This document shows positions 18,980-28,224 of a stretch of 64,000 nt of DNA, in pieces. Positions within the stretch are counted from its first letter, which is position 1. The number at the start of each line of letters is the position of its first letter. Position numbers and translations under genes: made by a program. The notes under the pieces were generated by a model. That model ran no database searches and was not told where the DNA came from. It saw nothing but the letters and a program-made list of their open reading frames with translations. Source of the stretch: Prevotella merdae (GTDB lineage: Bacteria; Bacteroidota; Bacteroidia; Bacteroidales; Bacteroidaceae); the NCBI RefSeq assembly GCF_900290275.1, contig NZ_LT985323.1:728404-792403 (forward strand). The letters are read 5' to 3'.

Positions 18980-20734
18980 ATGAAGTTCTTAGACAAAAAC
19001 CTTTCACTCTTGATAGTCGTCATAGTAGCAATGCTTATGCTGCTGCCGTTCCTCGGTCTGAGCGACTTCAACACCAAAGGCGAGCCGCGTGAAGCTGTAG
19101 TGGCACTGTCAATGCTTAAGGACGGCAATTGGATTTTGCCCGTAAACAACGGCATGGATATTCCATATAAGCCACCATTCTTCCACTACTGCATAGCCGT
19201 GCTGTCGCTATTGACTGGAGGAGTGAACGAGTATACATCGCGTCTGCCATCGGCATTATCGCTAATAGCAATGACTATATGCTGCTTCTGCTTCTACCGC
19301 AAACGTATGTCTACCAACGTAGCCGTAGCTTCGGCATTGCTGTTGCTAACATCGTTTGAGGTACATCGTGCCGGAACAAACTGCCGTGTGGATATGATGC
19401 TTACAGCATTCACCGTCGGTGCATTGCTGCTGCTCTATCGCTGGTGGGAACATGGAAGCCACGGAGTGCCCGTATTGGCTGTACTATGCATGAGTTGTGC
19501 AACCTTGACAAAGGGACCTGTAGGCTTTATTCTGCCTTGCTTTGTTATGGGCGTGTTTATGTTGCTGCGTGGCGAGCACTTCTGGAAAACCTTCTTCAAG
19601 TTTGTATGTTTCGGACTTTTGTCGTGCATTCTGCCCCTAATGTGGTATGTTGCGGCATGGATAGAAGGCGGACAACACTTCCTCGACCTTGTATACGAGG
19701 AGAACATAGGCCGTATGACAGGCTCAATGAGCTACGAGTCGCACGAGCACTCATTCCCATACAACTTCTTCACGCTGTCTACTGGTTGGTTGCCTTGGAC
19801 TTTATTGCTGTTCTTCTCGTTATTTGCCAAACCCTGGAAGGGACAGAAGTGTAGAAAGACGGGAGAGAAGCTGCGCATCCGCATTATGCAGATACCACCC
19901 GTAAAACTCTTCACATGGCTATCGTTCCTACTCGTATTGTTCTTCTACTGTCTGCCGTCAAGCAAGCGCAGCGTATATCTGTTGCCGTGCTATCCATTTA
20001 TGGCTGTGCTCATTGCCCAGTACATAGAATGGCTGTGGAACTCTAACCGACGCGGAGTGCTACGTACATATGTATGCGTAATAGCCTCGATTGGCGTTAT
20101 CATAACATTGGTTTATGGTGCATTACGCTTTGGACTTGTGCCCGATACTATTTTCCACGGCAAGCATGCAGCCCAGAATTTAGCCATGTTGCACGCTTTG
20201 CGCGACACCCAGTTAGGCTTTTTGCCATTCATATTGATGCTATTGCCTCTTATAACAGCAGCCGACAGCATATACTTGGCATTCGGCAAGCACACCCGCG
20301 ACAAGAAGCACATAATGGCCTACTGTCTGTTTATGCCACTTGTTGTGCTGATGATGGCACTCGACGGAATATATCAGCCCACGGTACTCAACACCAAGTC
20401 GTTGCGTCCAATGGCCGAATACATACAGCAAACATTCCCAAATGAGCCGTTATACCAATTTGTTAACGACCCGATGATGCACTTCTTCGGTGCCGACTTC
20501 TATCTTGGTGACAAGCTCGACCAGTTTGAGAAGCCAGTAAGAACAATGGTTAACAACAAGGTTGTTGTAGAAAAGAAAACCCCAACGAAGGGAGTACTCG
20601 TTGTTTCGGAAGACGACTTCAAGGTACTTGCCGAACGTCATCCCGAATACAACTTTGTACATGTATCTACATCAAAGGGTCGTATCTCCGAACTGAAAGA
20701 AAATATTAGCTTCTATCGCTTTAGCGTAAAATAG
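18980..20734 (+). CDS. ArnT/PMT-like glycosyltransferase, multi-spanning membrane protein
   Basis: GT-C fold glycosyltransferase of the PMT_2 (GT39/GT83) group, transferring sugars from polyprenyl-phosphate donors at the outer face of the inner membrane. The N-terminus has the first periplasmic loop with GEPREA (acidic/Arg motif near residue 37) and KPPFFHY, as in ArnT homologues, followed by about 11 membrane segments and a soluble C-terminal domain of about 120 residues. I start at the ATG at 18980 (MKFLDKNLSLLIVVIV) because earlier in-frame sequence overlaps the S41 gene and is highly basic. 584 residues. The acceptor (lipid A, glycan or protein) is not known. Confidence 0.85.
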   Translation: MKFLDKNLSLLIVVIVAMLMLLPFLGLSDFNTKGEPREAVVALSMLKDGNWILPVNNGMDIPYKPPFFHYCIAVLSLLTGGVNEYTSRLPSALSLIAMTICCFCFYRKRMSTNVAVASALLLLTSFEVHRAGTNCRVDMMLTAFTVGALLLLYRWWEHGSHGVPVLAVLCMSCATLTKGPVGFILPCFVMGVFMLLRGEHFWKTFFKFVCFGLLSCILPLMWYVAAWIEGGQHFLDLVYEENIGRMTGSMSYESHEHSFPYNFFTLSTGWLPWTLLLFFSLFAKPWKGQKCRKTGEKLRIRIMQIPPVKLFTWLSFLLVLFFYCLPSSKRSVYLLPCYPFMAVLIAQYIEWLWNSNRRGVLRTYVCVIASIGVIITLVYGALRFGLVPDTIFHGKHAAQNLAMLHALRDTQLGFLPFILMLLPLITAADSIYLAFGKHTRDKKHIMAYCLFMPLVVLMMALDGIYQPTVLNTKSLRPMAEYIQQTFPNEPLYQFVNDPMMHFFGADFYLGDKLDQFEKPVRTMVNNKVVVEKKTPTKGVLVVSEDDFKVLAERHPEYNFVHVSTSKGRISELKENISFYRFSVK

Positions 20735-20746
20735 CTAAAGAAACAT

Positions 20747-20774
20747 AAGGGTGTGTAGCGACACACCCTTTTTA
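20747..20774 (+). terminator. Rho-independent terminator after the ArnT-like gene
   Basis: AAGGGTGTGT and ACACACCCTT form a 10 bp stem with a four-base loop, directly followed by T's. It lies 13 bases after the stop codon. Confidence 0.88.
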
Positions 20775-20798
20775 CTTAACCTAAAAAAATAATTAAAA

Positions 20799-20830
20799 GT
20801 CTTGGCACAGTGCCCGAAATAACCTATCTT
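20799..20830 (+). promoter_or_regulatory. Promoter of the PCMD lipoprotein operon
   Basis: TTGG at 20800-20803 and TATCTTTG (perfect TAnnTTTG) at 20823-20830 are 19 bases apart. The implied leader to the ATG at 20956 is about 120 bases. Confidence 0.6.
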
Positions 20831-20955
20831 TGCAACTTATTAATATATAATATAATGTGTATAAGCGTTCTATATCATCATTTGCAGCCCTATACGGATA
20901 ACTCAAAAAAACATACAGAACGTGCAAAAAAACAAGAATAAAACAAGCGCTTTAA

Positions 20956-22098
20956 ATGTCAAAACTCAATCTTTTAATATTCGCAGCAGCTTGCTCGCTG
21001 CTTACATCGTGCTTTAAGGACGAACCCCTTAACGCCGAATGCGACATCGAAATGGCATATCTGCACGCCGACAACCCACTTGAAATGTTTGTCAAGCCTA
21101 CAGACAGCATTGCCACAACCAATGAAGCTGCACGCACCGTGATATTCTCTGTGCGCAAAGGCACCGACCTTACTGCCCTTGCACCACAATTCCACATCAC
21201 AGAAGGAGCAACCATATCGCCTGACAACGGCTCTACACACGACTTCTCGCAAGGTGGCGTAAGCTATACTGTTACATCTGAGGACGGCTCTTGGCAAAAG
21301 ACATACAACGTGCGATTCGACGAAAAGACATCAGCAGCTACATATTTCAGCTTCGAAAACTTCTTCCTCGAGTCGGGCAAGAAGCGCTACTATATCTGGA
21401 CCGATAAGACCGAAGACGGAACAGACATGCTCAACTGGGCTTCGGGCAACGGAGGTTTTGCCATAGTGGGCGGAAAAGCCACTCCCGAAGAATATCCTAC
21501 AGCACCATTCGACAACGGTTACGAGGGCAAGGCTGTTAAGCTTACAACACGCTCTACCGGCGAAGCAGGCAAGATATTCAAGATGCCTATAGCTGCCGGA
21601 AACCTATTTACTGGCTCATTCAATACGAATGTCGCTACCAAGCGTCCTCTCGAAGCCACCCACTTTGGCGATGGTCCCTACTGTGTTGTAAGCAAGAAAC
21701 CTCTTGTCTTAACTGGCTACTACCAGTACACACCTGGCAATACCATAACAAATAAGGCAGGCAAGGTGGTGCCTGGCATCGACCAAGGCGACATATATGC
21801 CGTGCTCTTCCGCAACACTAAAGCAGATGGCACACCATTCTATCTCGATGGATCGAACGTAAAGACAAGCGACCAGATTGTGGCTTTAGCCCTTGTCGGA
21901 CCTTTTGACAAGACTGAAGGCGGTTGGCAAAAGTTTAGCGAGAACTTTAAATACATTGCCAACTTCGACCCTCAGGTGCTTGCCAACGGAGGATATAGCA
22001 TGGCTGTAGTGTTCACATCAAGCACAGGAGGTGCCGAATTTGTGGGTGCTGTAGGCAGCGAACTGCTTATAGACGAGGTGAAAGTGATAATGGAATAG
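20956..22098 (+). CDS. PCMD-domain surface lipoprotein
   Basis: 380 residues. The N-terminus has a lipoprotein signal with lipobox LLTSC (Cys19), so it is anchored in a membrane, probably the outer one. Residues about 25-125 form an Ig-like beta domain (TVIFSVRKGTDLTALAPQF, SEDGSWQKTYNVRF). The rest matches the PCMD domain (putative carbohydrate metabolism domain), with conserved stretches ASGNGGFAIVG, GYEGKAVKLTTRSTG and VFTSSTGGAEFVGA. Related Bacteroidetes proteins are thought to bind glycans, but no activity is established. It leads a likely operon with the barrel protein 25 bases downstream. Confidence 0.85.
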   Translation: MSKLNLLIFAAACSLLTSCFKDEPLNAECDIEMAYLHADNPLEMFVKPTDSIATTNEAARTVIFSVRKGTDLTALAPQFHITEGATISPDNGSTHDFSQGGVSYTVTSEDGSWQKTYNVRFDEKTSAATYFSFENFFLESGKKRYYIWTDKTEDGTDMLNWASGNGGFAIVGGKATPEEYPTAPFDNGYEGKAVKLTTRSTGEAGKIFKMPIAAGNLFTGSFNTNVATKRPLEATHFGDGPYCVVSKKPLVLTGYYQYTPGNTITNKAGKVVPGIDQGDIYAVLFRNTKADGTPFYLDGSNVKTSDQIVALALVGPFDKTEGGWQKFSENFKYIANFDPQVLANGGYSMAVVFTSSTGGAEFVGAVGSELLIDEVKVIME

Positions 22099-22123
22099 TA
22101 AACAATTATACTGCAACAAAGAA

Positions 22124-22876
22124 ATGAAAAGATACATCCTTTCAGCCCTTATGCTCGCGCTGTGCGCAGTACAGAGCTTTGGCATCGATATATTCGGCAA
22201 CCTGCACTATCAAGTTCGTCTTGGTTACAACATAGGCGGAACTGCTCCGGTAGGCATGCCTGCCGAAATACGCTCGTTGGACAAGTTCAAGCTTAAGAAC
22301 AACTGTCTTCTGGGTCTTGACGCTTACAAACCCCTTACCGAACAATGGGGCATAATAGCCGGATTCCATTACGAGAACAAGGGAATGGAGACCGATGCCA
22401 AGGTTAAGAACTATCACATGGAGATGCGCTACGGCGACCAGGTAATAGAGGGTATGTTTACTGGCAACGTGGTGACAAAGGTGGAACAGTGGATGGTAAC
22501 CATGCCCATCCAGGCTGCCTACAACGTGTCGGACAAGTTGCGTCTTAAGGCAGGTCCCTACTTCTCATATGTTATGTCCAACGACTTCTCCGGATACGCC
22601 TACGATGGATATCTGCGCGAGGGCGACCCAACTGGACAAAAGGTGGAATTAGGTCATGATGAGGGCGAACGTGGCGACTATGACTTTACCGACAATCTAC
22701 GCCATTGGCAGTTTGGTGTTGATGTTGGTGCCGACTGGTATTTTTCGCATCGCCTGGGTATGTATGCCGATCTATCTTGGGGACTAAGTGCTATCTTCCA
22801 GAAAGACTTTAAGACTATCTCGCAGAAGCTTTATCCTATCTATGGAAGCGTGGGATTAATATACAAACTCAAGTAA
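22124..22876 (+). CDS. PorT-like outer-membrane beta-barrel protein
   Basis: 250 residues with a signal peptide (about 1-20) and alternating hydrophobic beta-strands through to the C-terminal YKLK. Features such as KAGPYFSYVMSNDFSG, GVDVGADWYFSHRLGMYADLSWGL and YGSVGLIYKLK are typical of the small eight-strand barrel families (PorT / OMP_b-brl). It starts 25 bases after the PCMD lipoprotein and is presumably coexpressed. Function not known. Confidence 0.8.
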   Translation: MKRYILSALMLALCAVQSFGIDIFGNLHYQVRLGYNIGGTAPVGMPAEIRSLDKFKLKNNCLLGLDAYKPLTEQWGIIAGFHYENKGMETDAKVKNYHMEMRYGDQVIEGMFTGNVVTKVEQWMVTMPIQAAYNVSDKLRLKAGPYFSYVMSNDFSGYAYDGYLREGDPTGQKVELGHDEGERGDYDFTDNLRHWQFGVDVGADWYFSHRLGMYADLSWGLSAIFQKDFKTISQKLYPIYGSVGLIYKLK

Positions 22877-22950
22877 GCAACCCAATACAAGCTCCCCATA
22901 TACATTATATTATACAAGCAAACTTATAACATTTTAAAAACACTACAGTT

Positions 22951-23565
22951 ATGAAGAGATTTTTACTTTCAGCAATTGCATTGGTTGTAGCATTTGCAGC
23001 CAACGCAGCAACAGCAGTAGAGACAACAACATTCCAGGGAAAGATAGCAGTAGGCTTTACCGCAGAGATACCTGAAATTGGCGACGATTCAGACGCTGCC
23101 ACCGTGGTATTCAGCAAGATGGACGATGGCACATACCAGTTTGTGCTTCAACAGTTCTCTTTTAGCGGACTTGTTATTGGCGATGTAACAATAACCAAAG
23201 GTCTAAATGCCGAGGAAAAAGACGGTACAATAGTACTGACAACAGACAATGTAGAGGCTCCTGTTACCAATAGTGACATGGCTGCCATGCTCGGTGGTAA
23301 GGTGCTCATCACAATGAAAGCCACTATCAAGGAAGGCAAGATGGTTGCCGAACTCAGCAATATTCACGTTTTCCTCGGCGAAGGATTAGACGTTACTGCC
23401 AAGTTCGAGTCGTCATCATCTACAACTGGCATCAACTCGGTATCTACTGCCTCTGCCCAGACTTCACGCATCTACGACCTCTCAGGCCGTGAGTTGCCAG
23501 CTATGCAGAAAGGCTTGAACATCGTGAAAATGGCTAACGGCGAGACAGTAAAGATAATCAAGTAA
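22951..23565 (+). CDS. Secreted calycin-like protein with T9SS-type tail
   Basis: 204 residues, signal peptide about 1-20. The middle part (TFQGKIAVGF, DGTYQFVLQQFSFSG, IGDVTITKG) resembles the Bacteroidetes calycin-like (lipocalin-type) domain. The C-terminal 45 residues (GINSVSTA, IYDLSGRELPAMQKGLNIVK, final VKIIK) match the tail shared by several other proteins in this window and are probably a T9SS or surface-targeting signal. No ligand can be proposed. Gene order suggests a link with the lipoprotein and barrel upstream. Confidence 0.75.
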   Translation: MKRFLLSAIALVVAFAANAATAVETTTFQGKIAVGFTAEIPEIGDDSDAATVVFSKMDDGTYQFVLQQFSFSGLVIGDVTITKGLNAEEKDGTIVLTTDNVEAPVTNSDMAAMLGGKVLITMKATIKEGKMVAELSNIHVFLGEGLDVTAKFESSSSTTGINSVSTASAQTSRIYDLSGRELPAMQKGLNIVKMANGETVKIIK

Positions 23566-23586
23566 GCCAAGAACATTTGACTTATC

Positions 23587-24252
23587 ATGAATGTAAAGAT
23601 AGAACCTTCGTGGCACCAGCGTCTGCAAGCCGAGTTTGAGCAACCTTACTTTGCCCAGCTTGTAGACTTTGTGCGCCACGAATATTCCACACAGACGTGT
23701 TATCCGCCTGCCAAGCTCATCTTCAATGCCTTCAATCTGTGTCCATTCACCGATGTCAAGGTGGTGATAATAGGTCAGGACCCTTACCATGAACCGAGTC
23801 AGGCAATGGGATTAAGTTTTTCCGTTGCCGATGGTGTGGCTCTGCCGCCGTCGCTACAGAACATCTTCAAGGAGATACAACAAGATATAGGCACGCCTAT
23901 ACCAGCTTCAGGCGACCTTTCGCGCTGGGCTCGTCAAGGAGTATTATTGCTCAACGCCACCCTTACAGTACGTGCCCACCAGGCTGCATCGCACCAGCGA
24001 CACGGTTGGGAGCTGTTTACCGATGCCGCCATACGTGCCTTGTCGGCCGAACGCGACCATATTGTGTTTATACTTTGGGGAGGATACGCACGCAGCAAAG
24101 CTGCATTGATAGACCGTACAAAGCACCTTATACTCGAGTCGGTTCATCCCTCACCGCTGTCTGCCAATCGTGGTGGATGGTTTGGCAACCACCATTTCTC
24201 GCGCTGCAACCAATGGCTTGCAGAACATGGAGAAAAGCCTATAGAGTGGTAG
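23587..24252 (+). CDS. ung: Uracil-DNA glycosylase
   Basis: Family 1 UDG, which removes uracil from DNA to start base excision repair. Length 221 is typical. All signature motifs are present: GQDPYHEPSQAMGLSFSV with the catalytic Asp, the LLLNATLTV segment, ILWGGYARSK, and HPSPLSANRGGWFGNHHFS with the catalytic His and the minor-groove loop. It begins 22 bases after the calycin-like gene. Confidence 0.97.
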   Translation: MNVKIEPSWHQRLQAEFEQPYFAQLVDFVRHEYSTQTCYPPAKLIFNAFNLCPFTDVKVVIIGQDPYHEPSQAMGLSFSVADGVALPPSLQNIFKEIQQDIGTPIPASGDLSRWARQGVLLLNATLTVRAHQAASHQRHGWELFTDAAIRALSAERDHIVFILWGGYARSKAALIDRTKHLILESVHPSPLSANRGGWFGNHHFSRCNQWLAEHGEKPIEW

Positions 24253-24315
24253 AAGGCCTAAGGCAAGCACCCCTAACGCGATAAAGAGAAAGAACAATAA
24301 AAAGAAACAAAGACA

Positions 24316-24900
24316 ATGATAATAGATGTAAACAACATTCTTGTGTCGTCCGACATCTTCACAGAACAATTCTGCTGCGACCTCGACAAGTGTAAAGGCA
24401 TTTGCTGTGTTGAGGGCGATGCCGGTGCACCCGTAACTCTCGACGAGATTGGCGGCATTGAGGATGCGTTGGACACCGTTTGGGGCGACATGTCAGCACA
24501 AGCCCAGTCGGTTGTCGACCGCCAAGGCGTGGCCTACACAGACCGCGACGGCGACCTTGTAACAAGCATTGTTGGCGGCAAGGACTGCGTATTCACATGC
24601 TACGATAACGGATGCTGCCTTTGTGCTCTTGAACGTGCCTATCGCCAGGGCAAGACCTCGTTTGTCAAGCCTATTTCGTGCGCGCTCTATCCTATACGCG
24701 AGAAGAAGTTTAATGACGGAACTATAGCCCTGAACTATAATCAATGGGATGTGTGCCGCGATGCGGTGACAAAGGGCAAGGAGTTGGGATTGCCCGTATA
24801 CCGATTCCTTGAAGGTCCGCTTGTTAGACGATTCGGCCAGGAGTGGTACAATGAATTATGTACCGTGGTCGACGAGCTTCGCAAAGAAGGAATTATATAA
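24316..24900 (+). CDS. DUF3109 family cysteine-rich protein
   Basis: 194 residues, cytoplasmic (no signal). Clustered Cys residues occur in CCDLDKCKGICC near the N-terminus, then CVFTCYDNGCCLCALE, ISCALYP and WDVCRDA. This arrangement is the DUF3109 family, related to YkgJ-type zinc- or iron-sulfur-binding proteins. It is conserved in Bacteroidetes, often near ung or tRNA/DNA maintenance genes. The function is not established. It is followed by a strong terminator. Confidence 0.88.
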   Translation: MIIDVNNILVSSDIFTEQFCCDLDKCKGICCVEGDAGAPVTLDEIGGIEDALDTVWGDMSAQAQSVVDRQGVAYTDRDGDLVTSIVGGKDCVFTCYDNGCCLCALERAYRQGKTSFVKPISCALYPIREKKFNDGTIALNYNQWDVCRDAVTKGKELGLPVYRFLEGPLVRRFGQEWYNELCTVVDELRKEGII

Positions 24901-24927
24901 TGCGAAAAGAGAAATTATATAAGCATG

Positions 24928-24975
24928 AAAAAACGAAGCCAGCCTCATCCGCAGATGAGGCTGGCTTCGTTTTTA
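24928..24975. terminator. Strong intrinsic terminator after DUF3109
   Basis: A perfect stem of about 20 bp (CGAAGCCAGCCTCATC and its complement, arms 24928-24949 and 24954-24975) has a four-base loop, an A-run before it and a T-run after it, so it can work on either strand. Confidence 0.92.
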
Positions 24976-25019
24976 TATTATATTATCTTACTTGTACTTT
25001 TCTTCAGTACCGTTTTCGA

Positions 25020-25129
25020 GTACCATATAATTGGTACTGCAGTACCATATAACTGGTACTGGAGTTTCATATAACTGGTACTACAGTTTATATTAACTGG
25101 TACTGCAGTTTATATTGACTGGTACTGGA
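25020..25129. repeat. Five tandem 22 bp units (TGGTACTGCAG type)
   Basis: Five contiguous 22-base units at 25020, 25042, 25064, 25086 and 25108, consensus GTTTATATTAACTGGTACTG plus CA, with earlier units reading GTACCATATAA in the left half. There are no spacers between units, so this is not a CRISPR. It sits in the gene-free stretch 24976-25296. Confidence 0.9.
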
Positions 25130-25209
25130 TTTGATACTGACCAACTCTAAAACTTCAATTAAATGGCATTAAACAGGCGGATATTATAATCCGAATATGC
25201 TTATATCCT

Positions 25210-25248
25210 ATGTTCTTCAGTACAACAACCAATGTTCTTCGGTACAAT
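25210..25248. repeat. Two 22 bp-spaced copies of ATGTTCTTCRGTACAA
   Basis: ATGTTCTTCAGTACAA at 25210 and ATGTTCTTCGGTACAA at 25232 have starts exactly 22 bases apart. A related TTCTTCAGTACC lies just before the array at 25020. Together with that array it fills most of the otherwise empty region before the PL8 lyase. Confidence 0.8.
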
Positions 25249-25296
25249 ATTCCCTCCAGAGAGATTCAATTAGATTGAGGGTGTGTCAAACCAATA

Positions 25297-28178
25297 TTAG
25301 TTGCGCTTGAGCGTAAACTCTACCGGCTGACCATGCTGGCAAATAACCGTCAGTACGGTCTCGTTCTGACCAGTCTTAACCGAAACCTTAGCGTTAGGAG
25401 TTGCGATGGTCCAATTGCCCTTCAACACCAACTTCTTCTCAATCGTACGGCTTGGTTCCTTTGTTGTGTATGTCTTCTCGGATATATTGAGGTTAGGGTC
25501 GCATACACTCATCAGCACATTCGCGCCCACCTTCTTCTGCATAACCATTGTCTCGGCAGGAATATAGCTAAGGAGCTCGTCGTTCTGCGGATTGTATTTG
25601 TCGAAGGCTGCGTATGCTGTGATACCTGTCTGCGTATCGGCAACAACATGAGCCGTATTGTCCTTGTGCAGAACCTGATATGGAGCCTTGCGGCGTGCGG
25701 CAGCCACCTCCTCCTTGGTAGGCTGAATGAGTACCAGATACTCGTATGCAGCGTCCTTAGGAGCAACACCGTGGTTGATGTAAGCCGAGGCAAACGAGCC
25801 GCGAGTCTGTACACGTGTCTTCTCGTGGCGCGATTCCTGGTTGGCTATTTGCACCTGAACATTCTCGCCCTTAAAGAAGTAATAGTTGTTGTAACCATCC
25901 TGAATGAAGTGGGCCTTATTATCATTAAGGTCCTTTTGGAAAGGTTCGTCCTTAATTTTGCCGTCGACATATATGTCGCTCTTGCCCTTGCTGAAGGTGC
26001 TTTGGAAAAGTGTAGTCTCTGTAGGATAAGAACTGTTGCTATTGTTGATTCCGGTTCCGAGGCAAACCATGCGGTTGTCGAAGCAGAATACAGACTTGCG
26101 TGCAACAAAGTCAGGCGTGAAGTTCTTGAGCTCGCGCTCCATAAGCTTCATGGCAAACATGCCGTTCTTTCCCTCCAGCGAACTTGATCCAGAGAAGTTT
26201 TCCTTGCTATGAGCCATTGTTGAACCCGGTAGCGGACTGTCGAGCAGCTCATATGGCAGGTGAATTGTTGTAGTTCCGGGCAGACGGTTCCAGTCCCAAC
26301 CATTCTCGTCAAAACCACTTGCCTCGCGCGAGGGATAACCCATAATCTGTACCGATCCGTAGCTCTGGTAGCGACCATATCTGTTGTCCTTCTTGTATAT
26401 CTCGGCCCCCCAAACATCTGTGGTGTAACCCTTGAGCGTAACCATCCAATCGCTGCGGCGGAAGATGCCAGCCGAACCATAGTTGTATACAAAGAATCCC
26501 TGTGGAGCCATAGCGGGCTTTATGCCCTTGCTCTTGAAGAATCGGGCCTCCTGAGTTTCTTCCTTGCATAGGCGCAGATAGTCGGCAGCCAAGTGATGGT
26601 CGAAATCGTTGCCCTCGCCAGATAGGTCGCCTGCCAAGGCAAGATATGCAAACGAGGCGACGTCCTCGTCGCTCATTGACGATCCAAACGGATGGCGTCC
26701 GCTTATACCTACGCCCCACTCGTACTTGTTGCTGTAGTTGCGCATAGAGAGGAACGCTTCCTTAAGTATCTGTCGAGCCTCAACTGTTGGCACATATCGT
26801 GTGTGGTTGGTAAGCGATATATATTGGCCCACCATGGCAAGCACGCCTGTGGTATAGGCAGGATAGAATCCGCCGTGATGGAATGTGGTTCCGTCTACCT
26901 TGATGCCGCCTATTGTGCCAGGGCTATATTGCAAAGAGCCGCATAACCAACGTGTAAGTCCGGCAAGTGCACGTGCACGTTCGCACTCGTTGGTAAACAA
27001 TAGAGCCGACACCGTCTTAGCCATTAACAGGGTGTGCCAGCTATCCAACAGCTCGTCTCGACCATACTGATATGGCAGACGTGTCTCTTGCAAAGCCGAC
27101 CAGAATACAAGTGCCGAAAGAATCTTGTCGCGGTTGGGTGCCTTCCATATTGCATCACGCATGAGCCAGGCAGTTGTATATATCTTGCGCACCTGATAGC
27201 CATAATGGTGATTGGTGCCCATACCGCTGCCAAAGGCAAATCCTTGGTCGATAGCATAATCCCATACAAGGAAGTAGTTCTTTGCCGACTGCTCCGAGTG
27301 GTTGTAATAGGCATCGTAGGCAAAACCAGCCATCATCTCCTCCAGGTTATTCCACGACATCTCGCCCTTCTTGCGGTCAAGCTCGTCGGGAGCAACAATA
27401 GGCGCACCCGTAAAACCTTGGCCTGAAGGGCGTATATTGGCAGCCTCGAATGTGCGGTAAGCTTTGTTCACCCACTTTTTAGGAGCATCGTATATGTCGA
27501 GAGCCTCGGTTAGGCGCTTCTCCACAGTTGCAAGATCCTTCTTTTCATCAGCAGTTAGAGATGTGGGCAAAGGCATATCGTACTTGTACTGTTCCCATTG
27601 CCACACACGACACCAATGCCATAGATCGCGGTTAGAAAGCGAATTGTTGGTAGGCATCTGCATGTCGGGAGTGGTACGGTCGTTGATCTTCTTTACCGGG
27701 AAAGTAAGACGGTCGATGAAGACACGTCCCTTACGGTTAGGTGCCACAATACGATAGCCGGCTATCTTATTGTTCTTATGGTCGCCCTGCATGTGCTTAA
27801 AGCTTATCCAACAAGCGCGCCAACCTGCAGACAGCAGATGGAATCCAAACTGATATGACACGCTTCCCGAAGGCGAATAGAACTCGAAGCGCAGCGAATC
27901 GGTCTGTGGTTTCTCGTTGTATATCCAGAGTGTAATGCCATTCTCGTCCTTAGGTTGAACGGTTTCTCTCTTGCAACATCGATAACGCTGCCTGGTGTGA
28001 AGTTCCACTCCAAGCTCTTGGTGCCTTCCTTATAAAAGGATGTAGACAAGGCCAACTCCTTAACGTTGGCACATTTGAAGTTTTGAGGTATCGCATCCTC
28101 AAAACCTACAAACTGTGCAAAGGCTGGAGAGCCTATGAACAGTAAGAGTAACAGTAGTTGAATAAATTTCTTTGTCAT
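25297..28178 (-). pseudogene. Chondroitinase ABC-like polysaccharide lyase (PL8), frameshifted
   Basis: Two overlapping frames together encode one lyase of about 960 residues. Minus-strand frame 28178 down to about 27966 gives a signal peptide (LLLLFIGSPAFAQ) and the start of a Lyase_N-type sandwich (FVGFEDAIPQNF, KSLEWNFTPGS). The second frame, to 25297, gives the rest (NGITLWIYNEKPQTDSLRFE onward). The switch fits loss of one A in the AAA at 27963-27965. The catalytic region is intact: DGTTFHHGGFYPAY holds His and Tyr seven apart as in chondroitinase ABC, plus ISGRHPFGS and RYGRYQSYGS. It would cleave chondroitin-type glycosaminoglycans. It is a pseudogene, or a sequencing/assembly error in a working gene. 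Confidence 0.85.
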
Positions 28179-28224
28179 AGTAGTATGTTTTTAAATAATA
28201 GTAGTATGTTTCTTATATAAGTAG

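Noticed and set aside
25020..25129. CRISPR array
   Set aside because: The 22 bp units are contiguous, with no unique spacers and no cas genes nearby.
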